Positions 1 through 5,500 are shown, numbered from the stretch's first letter. The stretch: 8,339 nt of DNA from Bacteroidales bacterium UBA1736 (GCA_002315825.1 DCIC01000014.1:1-8339), one strand, 5' to 3'. Program-made: numbers and translations. The notes: generated from the letters alone by a model not told the origin.

Positions 1-984
1 ATGCCTGAGATGATACATCCCAAATGCAAGTCCTATCAGAAGGGCATCGGGTGTGGCAAGATCGTCCAGGAAGTGAGTAGGAAGATTTGCGCTACCGGTG
101 GAGAAATCATCGGCTGGAAATCTGACCTGAGTAAGTATTTCGATTCGGTTCCCATCCAGTATATTGATGGGGTGTTTGACCAGATTGAAGCTCGTCATGG
201 TAAATCCGCACTCATCGATGTATTACGGGCCTACTATCACAGTGACCTTTACTTCGATGAGACTGGGGAGCTGCACGAGGCGTACCAATCCTTGAAACAG
301 GGCTGTGCCGTTGCCGCGTTCCTCGCAGATGCAATTCTCTGGCATGTCGATGAAAAGCTTGACAAGGACTTCAAGGGATATTATATCCGCTACTCCGATG
401 ATATGCTGTTTATCGGAGATGATTACCAGAAGGCTATGGAATGCTTGGGTTCCGAGCTGGAAAAGATGCAGATGAAGCTCAATCCGAAGAAAGTGGAATA
501 CCTTACTCATACGAAATGGTTCAAGTTCCTCGGCTATTCCATCAAGGGTAAAGACATTTCTCTTTCAGTTACCCGTATCAAGAAGTTCCAGAAAGAGATA
601 GAAGCGCGTACCATAAGAAAAAGAGGCGTGACTCTCGCACGAGCAATTAACTCCGTCAACAACTTCTTGTACAAAGGTAACGGAGAGTTCAGCTGGGCCA
701 CTCAGATTCTTCCGGTCTGCAATGTCAGGAAGGATATTGATACGCTGAATGCTTTCGTGATGGATTGTTTCAGGGCCGTAGAGACTGGGAAGAGGAAGAT
801 TGGTGGCCTTGGTTACATCGTGGATAAACAAGATGGCTGCATCGCCAGAGGAATTGGCAGAAATGTCAAGGCCAACCGAGCAAAGACCGAAAAGGTATTT
901 GAGCGTTATCTCACTCTGGGGTGTATGCAGAACGCAATTCGGACACGCAAGGCCGTTTACAATACCCTTGTCGCATCATTGTAG
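1..984 (+). CDS. Reverse transcriptase, N-terminus cut by window edge
   Basis: RNA-directed DNA polymerase of the bacterial group II-like RT superfamily. Visible blocks: SYQKGIGCGK (residues 11-20, the fingers motif before the first catalytic Asp), DLSKYFDSV with metal-binding Asp42 (42-50), KQGCAVAAFLAD (99-110, motif 4), YIRYSDDMLF with the catalytic YxDD at 131-134, and FLGYSI (177-182, motif 7). About 145 residues of thumb and C-terminal region follow, without a recognisable maturase or HNH domain. Related RTs carry roughly 60-100 residues before the YQKG block, so the ATG at base 1 is probably an internal Met and the real start lies upstream. Motif 4 has Ala where most RTs have Ser, and it lacks the GxxxSQ form of DGR RTs. 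I see no retron NAxxH or VTG motif. The stop codon lies inside the first boundary motif of the hairpin array that follows directly. RT activity is secure from motifs; the role is unknown. Confidence 0.93.
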   Translation: MPEMIHPKCKSYQKGIGCGKIVQEVSRKICATGGEIIGWKSDLSKYFDSVPIQYIDGVFDQIEARHGKSALIDVLRAYYHSDLYFDETGELHEAYQSLKQGCAVAAFLADAILWHVDEKLDKDFKGYYIRYSDDMLFIGDDYQKAMECLGSELEKMQMKLNPKKVEYLTHTKWFKFLGYSIKGKDISLSVTRIKKFQKEIEARTIRKRGVTLARAINSVNNFLYKGNGEFSWATQILPVCNVRKDIDTLNAFVMDCFRAVETGKRKIGGLGYIVDKQDGCIARGIGRNVKANRAKTEKVFERYLTLGCMQNAIRTRKAVYNTLVASL

Positions 985-1038
985 GTTAATGCAAACCGGA
1001 GAGTGAAGAATGGGTAATTCAATTCTAACAGCTTTTAA

Positions 1039-1121
1039 CCAGAGGCCCTGGCGTCTCCGGGAGCCTGAAGCAACATTCTGTCGAACGAGCTGTCAGGCTC
1101 CCGGACACGCCAGGTTTCTGG
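1039..1121 (+). repeat. Long hairpin H1
   Basis: Arms pair as CCAGA/TCTGG, CCTGGCG/CGCCAGG and TCCGGGAGCCTGA/TCAGGCTCCCGGA, with small internal mismatches. Within the terminal region TTC/GAA closes a TGTC tetraloop at 1079-1082. Confidence 0.85.
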
Positions 1122-1220
1122 CACACTGTTATTTATCAATTATGTAGAGTTTTGCATCACCCCATTGACACTTTCCAGAAAATGCAAACATCAGGATTTG
1201 GTTGCTATGCTAATTTAATA

Positions 1221-1306
1221 ACCCGCGTGTTTAATAAGCTCGTGTACCTCAGTTTAGGCTGGTTATCCCCAGCCCCACTGAAGATACACGAGCTTCAAAC
1301 GCGGGT
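1221..1306 (+). repeat. Long hairpin H2
   Basis: ACCCGCGT pairs with ACGCGGGT, AAGCTCGTGTA with TACACGAGCTT, TCAGT with ACTGA, and apical GGCTGG with CCAGCC around the loop TTATCC (1263-1268). Outer segments can extend it: TTGCTAT near 1201 pairs with ATAGCAA near 1335, and TCAGG near 1192 with CCTGA near 1346, so the folded region may be larger. Confidence 0.85.
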
Positions 1307-1394
1307 AATATCACAGCGATAGAGAAATGCACCGATAGCAAGGAACCTGAACTCAGCACAGAGTATGAAGTCAAGATTGGATTCTTCTTTAATA

Positions 1395-1473
1395 AACAGT
1401 TTGTAAGGACGAATCATCTGATGATAACTGGTTATCACCAGTAGATTATCAGATTATTCGTCCAGAAACTGTT
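1395..1473 (+). repeat. Long hairpin H3
   Basis: AACAGTTT/AAACTGTT forms the base, then GGACGAAT/ATTCGTCC, ATCTGAT/ATCAGAT and apical ACTGGT/ACCAGT. The loop is exactly TATC (1433-1436). The apex closely resembles that of H2, with an A-T pair where H2 has G-C. Confidence 0.88.
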
Positions 1474-1562
1474 CTATATCGATACACTACAGTAATGTGC
1501 CAATCCAATGAGACTCGCCGGGCAATGCGGCCCGTAACTGCACAAGGGAGTTATCCTTCAAG

Positions 1563-1634
1563 GATCCGGATTCGAGTGTGAGTCTGACTTCCAGCACTAT
1601 CTGGCTGGAAGTAAGACTCCATGTCATCCGGATC
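1563..1634 (+). repeat. Long hairpin H4
   Basis: GATCCGGAT/ATCCGGATC forms a 9-bp base, followed inward by GAGTCT/AGACTC and CTTCCAG/CTGGAAG. The terminal loop contains TATC at 1598-1601. Confidence 0.82.
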
Positions 1635-1693
1635 TTATCGAGTCAATATAGAATCGCATCAAACTTTTGAGTGCATAAAACAACAACAGCATC

Positions 1694-2161
1694 ATGAAAA
1701 ACATATTCAAAGAGACTTGCGAACTTGTGGAACAAGGAGCAAGATTCAAGATTGACTTCACCTCCAGAACATTGAAGGTGAATGACAACATCATCATCGA
1801 GAATGGCTGGAGAGACGAAGGTGAGGCTGGAATAGATGACTTCCAGGGCGTGCCGGTTCTCCAGAACATTGAGGACTTGTATCACGAGTACAAGCACTCC
1901 GTCCCAACAGAAAGAAGCGAATCCAAACGCTTCCGCTACTTCAAGGCCCTCAAAGAACACGACCTGAGTGACGAGGATATGCTTTATGGCACTTCCAGAG
2001 ACCTCGCACAAGTTAAGCTGGAGCTATACTTCCTTCTCTGTGTCATTGAGGGAAAACTCGTCTGGAACGAAGGAACCATGGGGAAATGGTTCTGGCAGTC
2101 CAGCTATGATAAAGACCTGGTAATCCTTAGGAGCTGGGTTGACAAAAAGGAAAACAATTAA
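1694..2161 (+). CDS. Uncharacterised 155-aa protein between the two hairpin arrays
   Basis: Soluble, charged protein with no signal peptide or membrane segment. The start ATG follows an A-rich leader (AAAACAACAACAGCATC), typical of Bacteroidota initiation. Visible blocks: a beta-like ARFKIDFTSRTLKVN (16-30), an acidic middle, HSVPTERSESKRFRYFKAL (68-86) rich in Arg/Lys/Ser, LSDEDMLYG (91-99), and a C-terminal KWFWQSSYDKDLVILRSWV (131-149) dense in aromatics. I recall unnamed Bacteroidales proteins with the SERSESKRRRYFKAL-like and KWFWQS..DKDLVILR-like blocks, but no function for them, and could not check this. It begins 34 bases after the last boundary motif of array 1 and precedes the 371-aa gene by 34 bases, so the two are probably co-transcribed and may serve the RT/hairpin module. 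Basic-aromatic patches would suit nucleic-acid or RT binding, which is a guess. Confidence 0.85.
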   Translation: MKNIFKETCELVEQGARFKIDFTSRTLKVNDNIIIENGWRDEGEAGIDDFQGVPVLQNIEDLYHEYKHSVPTERSESKRFRYFKALKEHDLSDEDMLYGTSRDLAQVKLELYFLLCVIEGKLVWNEGTMGKWFWQSSYDKDLVILRSWVDKKENN

Positions 2162-2195
2162 CAAAACACCATTAACAATTAAAAACATTTCTATT

Positions 2196-3311
2196 ATGGA
2201 AAAAACCAAAGTTGTGTGCCCTGTATGCGGCACTGAAATCGCAATCCCTGAAAAAGAGTTCATCGCTACCGGACTCGTAATCGGTCAGAACAGTGGTCTT
2301 GGAACCATCGCCCTCACTCCAGCAAATCCTGGTAATGGCGCATCCGCACCGGCTCCTTCCACTGGAGCATCACCTCTTCCCAACAAGGCAGATGACCGTC
2401 TTGCTGCTTTGAAGAAAGCTGGTATCGACACCACCAACCTCTTTGCAATGCAAGGGGCCAGCGGCAACGGCATGATTGCCCGCCTTACCAATGGCGTTCT
2501 CACCGTTGTTCCTGAGGACGATCCTATCTTCGCTGCCATCGTCAACGGAGGTACAATCCCAGAGCGCAGACTCTTCAGACGCTGGGTGATGTCCCAGATG
2601 TTCCACATGCTCGCTTACAAGGGCTATCGTGGAGAAAATGGATTCACCGCAGCTCTTCACGCTAAGGGTTATGAGTACCAGTGGTCAATGCTGCTGGAGG
2701 AACTTCGTGTTCAGGCTCGTCTTGCCACCCAGGATCCAGAGAACTTCGTGGCTCGCAACCGCTTCTTCAACAAGGAGGTCTGCATCGCCCTCATCAATGA
2801 CTATATGGACAAGCTGAAGAAGCACATCGACAGCCTGAAGGTGAAGCGTTGCAAGGGCGTTCCTTACATCACCATCCACAGCCGTGACATCTTCGTGGCT
2901 GATCTGGAGGCCAAGCTGTATCGCCCTCTGCAAAATGCAAGGTGTTATGTCAACATGTCCAAGAACCCTTTCCAGCTGTACAACGCCATGTGCAAGGTGA
3001 ACCATCTCCGCGAAACTCTCGCATGGCAGACTCCGCAGTGCCGCGAGTGGGTATCGGCCTTCAAGGGTTCTGGTGCTTACTTCACCCTGACCAACCTCAT
3101 CCGTTTCCATGGGTGTGCCGTGATGAATGGCAACCGTAGGCTTACCACCCAGAAGTCCCTGGATTTCGTTAACCTCTATGCCGAGCAGTACAAGAAGGAA
3201 GGCTGGAGACTCTTCGCTTTCCTGAAGCAGTTCATCGAGCAGAACGGCATCGACATCGAGGCCAAGATGAAGGAGTGGGCAAAAGCCAAACGCAACCGTA
3301 ACTGTCGATAA
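2196..3311 (+). CDS. Uncharacterised 371-aa protein with N-terminal CxxC knuckle
   Basis: I chose ATG 2196 over the in-frame TTG at 2139 because the latter overlaps the preceding gene, and 2196 has an A/T-rich leader just upstream and starts exactly at the MEKTKVVCPVCGTEI block. Cys8 and Cys11 form a single CxxC zinc-knuckle half; no second CxxC is visible, so zinc binding would need dimerisation or scattered Cys (196, 219, 250, 266, 282, 307). Residues 40-66 are a Gly/Ala/Pro/Ser-rich linker. From about 67 on it is globular and mostly helical, with ERRLFRRWVMSQMFHML (123-139) and a Lys/Arg-rich segment KKHIDSLKVKRCKG (208-221). The C-terminus is very basic (KAKRNRNCR). Rich use of AAG, CTC and GGC contrasts with the AT-richer genes downstream. 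I recall similar unnamed Bacteroidales proteins but no function. A nucleic-acid-binding partner of the neighbouring RNAs or RT is plausible, not shown. Confidence 0.9.
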   Translation: MEKTKVVCPVCGTEIAIPEKEFIATGLVIGQNSGLGTIALTPANPGNGASAPAPSTGASPLPNKADDRLAALKKAGIDTTNLFAMQGASGNGMIARLTNGVLTVVPEDDPIFAAIVNGGTIPERRLFRRWVMSQMFHMLAYKGYRGENGFTAALHAKGYEYQWSMLLEELRVQARLATQDPENFVARNRFFNKEVCIALINDYMDKLKKHIDSLKVKRCKGVPYITIHSRDIFVADLEAKLYRPLQNARCYVNMSKNPFQLYNAMCKVNHLRETLAWQTPQCREWVSAFKGSGAYFTLTNLIRFHGCAVMNGNRRLTTQKSLDFVNLYAEQYKKEGWRLFAFLKQFIEQNGIDIEAKMKEWAKAKRNRNCR

Positions 3312-3359
3312 TCCCACTTTCGCAAAATGCGTATAATGGACTGGAATCTTTTCAAAGAT

Positions 3360-3423
3360 GCTGCTTTAACAGAAGGCGGGCCATTCTCTCTGTCAGTTCA
3401 GGCCCAGCCTTCAGTAGAGCAGC
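3360..3423 (+). repeat. Long hairpin H5
   Basis: GCTGCT pairs with AGCAGC, GAAGGC with GCCTTC, and GGGCC with GGCCC. The 18-base terminal loop contains TGTC at 3391-3394. Confidence 0.8.
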
Positions 3424-3446
3424 TTCATTATCGCTGTCTTATAGCA

Positions 3447-3459
3447 ATGCACCTTCCAG
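3447..3459 (+). repeat. Boundary motif copy, 13-base exact repeat (with 3762-3774)
   Basis: ATGCACCTTCCAG occurs exactly here and at 3762-3774, each time 22-23 bases past the foot of a hairpin (H5 and H7). AGCAATGC at 3443-3450 can pair with GCGTTGCT at 3481-3488, making a second stem in this unit. Confidence 0.8.
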
Positions 3460-3508
3460 TGGTTATGCGCGATACAGTTTGCGTTGCTTGGCCGGAATAC
3501 CTTTTAGT

Positions 3509-3572
3509 GGATCACCCCTATACCGGCGTGCTTCCTGACTACCCTCAGGCTGCACGCCGGTTCTGGTGATCC
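3509..3572 (+). repeat. Long hairpin H6
   Basis: GGATCACC/GGTGATCC forms the base, ACCGGCGTGC/GCACGCCGGT the middle, and CCTGA/TCAGG the apex. The loop CTACCC holds TACC (3540-3543), the only one of the ten loops that departs from T(A/G)TC. Confidence 0.88.
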
Positions 3573-3662
3573 AATTCATCATCACCGTAGAGTAATGTAC
3601 CCTTTCGGAAATCAACGCATAATGCAACATATAAGTAGTGGGCTGGACATCGTTCAATTTCA

Positions 3663-3739
3663 GGAGGCGATGACGGGACACTCCACCGCCACTCCCGACT
3701 ATCTTCGGGTTGGCCGTTACGAGTCCCGTCATCGCCTCC
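3663..3739 (+). repeat. Long hairpin H7, 16-bp perfect base
   Basis: GGAGGCGATGACGGGA pairs perfectly with TCCCGTCATCGCCTCC. Inside, CCCGA/TCGGG closes a loop containing TATC at 3700-3703. Confidence 0.9.
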
Positions 3740-3761
3740 GTAATATCAAAGCAGTAGAGTT

Positions 3762-3774
3762 ATGCACCTTCCAG
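3762..3774 (+). repeat. Boundary motif copy, 13-base exact repeat (with 3447-3459)
   Basis: Second exact copy of ATGCACCTTCCAG, preceded by GTAGAGT at 3754-3760. Here AGTTA (3758-3762) and TGC (3763-3765) can pair with TAACT (3797-3801) and GCA (3790-3792). Confidence 0.8.
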
Positions 3775-3835
3775 CAACTACGAGACAATGCAGTCTTAAC
3801 TTTCAAGGAACTACAATTTAGTTGGACGCTCTTAA

Positions 3836-3897
3836 TTCCAGGATCCACACGGCTTTCTTTCGTATATCTACGACCTCAGACCGTGTGGATCCTGGAA
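3836..3897 (+). repeat. Long hairpin H8, 17-bp perfect base
   Basis: TTCCAGGATCCACACGG pairs perfectly with CCGTGTGGATCCTGGAA. After an internal loop, TCGTA/TACGA closes an exact TATC tetraloop at 3865-3868. Confidence 0.92.
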
Positions 3898-4000
3898 ACG
3901 ATGCGTCTATACATCGCTTCAATAAAGCAAAGCATCATAGTTTTGAGAAAGCATCTGGGTAACGCGCCCTTTCCAACATTCAAGGAGATTGAGTTTCAAT

Positions 4001-4083
4001 TCCTGATCAACAGACTCCTGTACAACAGAAGCACATCGAGTTATCTCTCGATTTCCTTCTGTTCTACAGGTTCCAGATCAGGA
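4001..4083 (+). repeat. Long hairpin H9
   Basis: TCCTGATC/GATCAGGA forms the base, then CCTGTA/TACAGG, AACAGAAG/CTTCTGTT, and apical ATCGAG/CTCGAT around the loop TTATCT (4041-4046). Confidence 0.88.
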
Positions 4084-4178
4084 CTTATCAGAATCTTACA
4101 GCAATGCGTCATAATCTCAGAGAATGTCAAACCCGTAACGCAGCGAAACTTTTCTTTAGTGGGCTATCACTTCAATGC

Positions 4179-4244
4179 AACATCCATTAGACACACTGCT
4201 CTCATCTCGTTGTCACAGATGAGTGCAGTGTGCAGATAGATGTT
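4179..4244 (+). repeat. Long hairpin H10
   Basis: AACATC/GATGTT outer pairs, then CACACTGC/GCAGTGTG and CTCATCT/AGATGAG with one T-T mismatch. The 9-base loop contains TGTC at 4211-4214. Confidence 0.85.
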
Positions 4245-4302
4245 AATATCGTTCTAATACAGCTATGCGTCAAGGCCCTTACAAGGAACTTTTTATTCTA
4301 CT

Positions 4303-4617
4303 ATGCCATACAAATGCGAAAAACTCCGTATTGCTGGCACTCAGTACGATCTCAGAAGGAAACTTTCCGATGACCAAATTCGGGCTGTTTCAATTTTAAG
4401 TGCCCAAGGTTACAGTCAGCGCGAGATTGCCAGAATGTTCGGATGCGCCAAAGGAACCATCCAGAATATCCTTCATCCCCAGCCCAGGAGACCTCAGCTT
4501 CCAAGAGATACTGAATACTGGACTGAAGCAAAGCGTAAGTATAGAAACAGAAAACAAACATTATTCAAATCCGGCGTGCTCTCCAAGAAGAGACGCGCCA
4601 CAAAAACAAAAGCTTAA
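4303..4617 (+). CDS. Small helix-turn-helix DNA-binding protein (104 aa)
   Basis: Residues 21-57 read as a classic homeodomain/resolvase-type HTH: LSDDQIRAVSILSAQG, then YSQREIARMFGCAKGTIQNIL, with the first helix at QREIARMFG and the recognition helix at KGTIQNIL. The rest is very basic, ending KKRRATKTKA, which suits non-specific DNA or RNA contact. There is no catalytic recombinase domain, so it is a stand-alone HTH protein and not a resolvase. It starts 32 bases after the last hairpin boundary motif (ATGCGTC, 4265), and its start codon sits in ATGCC with another AATGCG 10 bases further, echoing the array's paired ATGC motifs. It could regulate or bind the array; this is inference. The DNA-binding assignment is firm, the target unknown. 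Confidence 0.9.
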   Translation: MPYKCEKLRIAGTQYDLRRKLSDDQIRAVSILSAQGYSQREIARMFGCAKGTIQNILHPQPRRPQLPRDTEYWTEAKRKYRNRKQTLFKSGVLSKKRRATKTKA

Positions 4618-4623
4618 TAAATC

Positions 4624-4998
4624 ATGAAGACAAAATTTAGTGTGGACTATTGTGTCCATAAGCATTATCGGCTGGAAATTGAGGCCGATGATTTGGAACA
4701 AGCCGGTGAGCTTGCCGAAGAAGCGTGGTGCAATTTCGATGAACATCCCTGGGAAGAAAGCGGTGAAGATACGATAGGGGTTGAAATGACACCTCACGAT
4801 TACTTCGTTTATCAGGCATGGACTGAAGATACATTGGTTGCTTCGGGCCTCACCTATGAAGAAGCGGTTGCGGCTCAGGCAGAACATGACCGGCTGATTG
4901 AAGAGGGATATTGTGGGGATGGCTCGTCAGTAATAGGACAGCTCTCTAACCCGGAGGATAAATGGGTTGCACAAAGACTTGGTTTAATCAAAGAATAA
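4624..4998 (+). CDS. Acidic DpnD/PcfM-like small protein (124 aa)
   Basis: Starts 6 bases after the HTH stop and opens the packed run of small genes. The N-terminus KFSVDYCVHKHYRLEIEADD followed by LEQAGELAEEAW (4-35) shows two beta strands and an acidic helix, the pattern of the small DpnD/PcfM-like domain found in many mobile-element proteins of unknown function. The remainder is acidic, with DYFVYQAWTEDTLVASGLTYEEAVAAQAEHDRL (59-91) resembling a helical repeat and a C-terminal KWVAQRLGLI. No signal peptide or membrane segment. Its N-terminal domain parallels the proteins at 5011 and 5501, though much more loosely than they match each other. Cytosolic; function unknown. Confidence 0.82.
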   Translation: MKTKFSVDYCVHKHYRLEIEADDLEQAGELAEEAWCNFDEHPWEESGEDTIGVEMTPHDYFVYQAWTEDTLVASGLTYEEAVAAQAEHDRLIEEGYCGDGSSVIGQLSNPEDKWVAQRLGLIKE

Positions 4999-5010
4999 GG
5001 AGGATACAAT

Positions 5011-5193
5011 ATGAAAAAGTTTGAAGTTACACTTTACTACCACACTAATTGCACCGTCACGGTGGAAGCAGAAGACGAAGATGAGGCATTGGAGAATGCC
5101 TACGCAGAAGTCTGCAAAGAAGAATATACCCGACAAATTCTGGATGGCCTTCAGGAAGATGACTCTCCAGATGTAACGGAAGTGGAGGAATAA
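5011..5193 (+). CDS. DpnD/PcfM-like protein, 60 aa, paralogue of 5501-5707
   Basis: One beta-beta-alpha unit: KKFEVTLYYHT, then CTVTVEAEDEDEALENAYAEV. This is the DpnD/PcfM-like pattern of short proteins from mobile elements. The start is fixed by a strong Shine-Dalgarno AAGGAGG at 4997-5003, seven bases before the ATG and unusual beside the A-rich leaders elsewhere in the window. It shares the protein block VTLYY and the exact DNA block ACACTTTACTAC (5029-5040) with the gene at 5501, so the two arose by duplication. Strongly acidic C-terminus (EEDDSPDVTEVEE). Function unknown; acidity would suit binding a basic partner, which is speculative. Confidence 0.85.
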   Translation: MKKFEVTLYYHTNCTVTVEAEDEDEALENAYAEVCKEEYTRQILDGLQEDDSPDVTEVEE

Positions 5194-5196
5194 GTT

Positions 5197-5490
5197 ATGG
5201 GGTGTGGAAATTCATATAAATTTGGCACGGTCTCTACTAATGGTCAGTTTATCGATTATTTTGAAGAACGGTTGTCCAAAGGAGACGCTGTGGTTTTCAG
5301 AGACAATTCCTTTAGAAACTCACACGATTTTTGTCGAGCTAAAATTGCTGATTTACAAGCTGGAACCAAGCCCGGTAGTGTTGACTATGCAGTTTTAACG
5401 GAGGTGGAGTATCCCTTCCCAGACGCAAAACCCGTCAAAAGGAAGGAATGCGACCTTCTTATCAAAATTCAAAATAATTTAACACTTTAA
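5197..5490 (+). CDS. Unrecognised 97-aa protein
   Basis: Starts 3 bases after the previous stop, with GGAGGA about 6 bases before the ATG. Sequence features: KFGTVSTNGQFIDYFEERLSKGDAVVF (8-34), an alternating strand/helix pattern; FCRAKIADLQAG (45-56); and EYPFPDAKPVKRKECDLLIKI (71-91). No membrane segment or signal peptide and no motif I can name. It lies between the two DpnD/PcfM-like paralogues and is more AT-rich at its 3' end. Coding status rests on gene packing and a sensible composition; a shorter open frame at 5204-5398 is a shadow. Confidence 0.75.
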   Translation: MGCGNSYKFGTVSTNGQFIDYFEERLSKGDAVVFRDNSFRNSHDFCRAKIADLQAGTKPGSVDYAVLTEVEYPFPDAKPVKRKECDLLIKIQNNLTL

Positions 5491-5500
5491 GAATTGGGCT

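Larger units (their letters stand above)
981..1660 (+). ncRNA. Hairpin array 1: four tandem structured units, no CDS
   Basis: This gene-less stretch holds four long imperfect hairpins at 1039-1121, 1221-1306, 1395-1473 and 1563-1634, about 160-180 bases apart. Their loops contain TGTC, TATC, TATC and TATC. ATGC-type boundary motifs separate the units: GTAGGTTAATGC at 981-992 overlapping the RT stop, GTAGAGTTTTGC at 1144-1155, ATGCACC at 1327-1333, ATGTGCC at 1495-1501, and a degraded ATCGCATC at 1653-1660. Several ATGC segments pair with sequence 25-40 bases downstream, giving a second shorter stem per unit. An AT-rich TTAAT-like stretch precedes several hairpins. No hairpin is followed by a T-run, so they do not look like intrinsic terminators. 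Transcription from the + strand is inferred from the flanking genes. I found the pairing by hand and recognise no named RNA family. Confidence 0.65.
3321..4271 (+). ncRNA. Hairpin array 2: six tandem structured units, no convincing CDS
   Basis: The gene-less stretch after the 371-aa gene holds six hairpins at 3360-3423, 3509-3572, 3663-3739, 3836-3897, 4001-4083 and 4179-4244, about 150-180 bases apart and all in the same orientation as array 1. Loops contain TGTC, TACC, TATC, TATC, TATC and TGTC. Boundary motifs: ATGCG at 3327, ATGCACC at 3447 and 3762, ATGTACC at 3595, ATGCGTC at 3901, 4104 and 4265; two carry the full GTAGAGT prefix (3587 and 3754). A second AATGC-like motif often follows 18-40 bases later. 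Open frames cross this region (3327-3569 and 3595-4239), but they run through both arms of the hairpins and encode nothing I recognise, so I treat it as structured non-coding sequence. The last boundary motif leads directly into the HTH gene. Confidence 0.68.

Noticed and set aside
1..1690. Classical retron
   Set aside because: RT lacks visible NAxxH and VTG motifs, and there are ten units downstream instead of one msr-msd upstream.
3595..4239. A 214-aa open frame through the second hairpin array (also 3327-3569, 80 aa)
   Set aside because: It crosses both arms of four hairpins and the boundary motifs, has no recognisable domain, and the same kind of hairpins in array 1 contain no matching frame. 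Conservation fits structure, not protein.
1039..4244. Intrinsic terminators
   Set aside because: None of the hairpins is followed by a T-run, and ten in a row on the coding strand of a gene cluster would be unreasonable.
981..4271. CRISPR array
   Set aside because: Units are 150-180 bases with different stems; no identical 24-40-base direct repeats or spacers, and no cas genes.
1..4271. Diversity-generating retroelement
   Set aside because: No near-identical template/variable repeat pair with adenine-specific changes, no Avd-like or C-type-lectin gene, and the RT lacks the DGR motif 4.
981..4271. Integron attC sites or REP/RAYT elements
   Set aside because: Hairpins with internal mismatches resemble attC superficially, but there is no tyrosine integrase or Y1 transposase in the window and no cassette genes between individual hairpins.
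4303..4617. Site-specific resolvase
   Set aside because: Only the HTH is present; the serine catalytic domain is missing at 104 aa.
5217..5224. TAAATTTG as a -7 promoter element
   Set aside because: No TTTG about 20 bases upstream, and it lies inside a coding gene of a packed operon.
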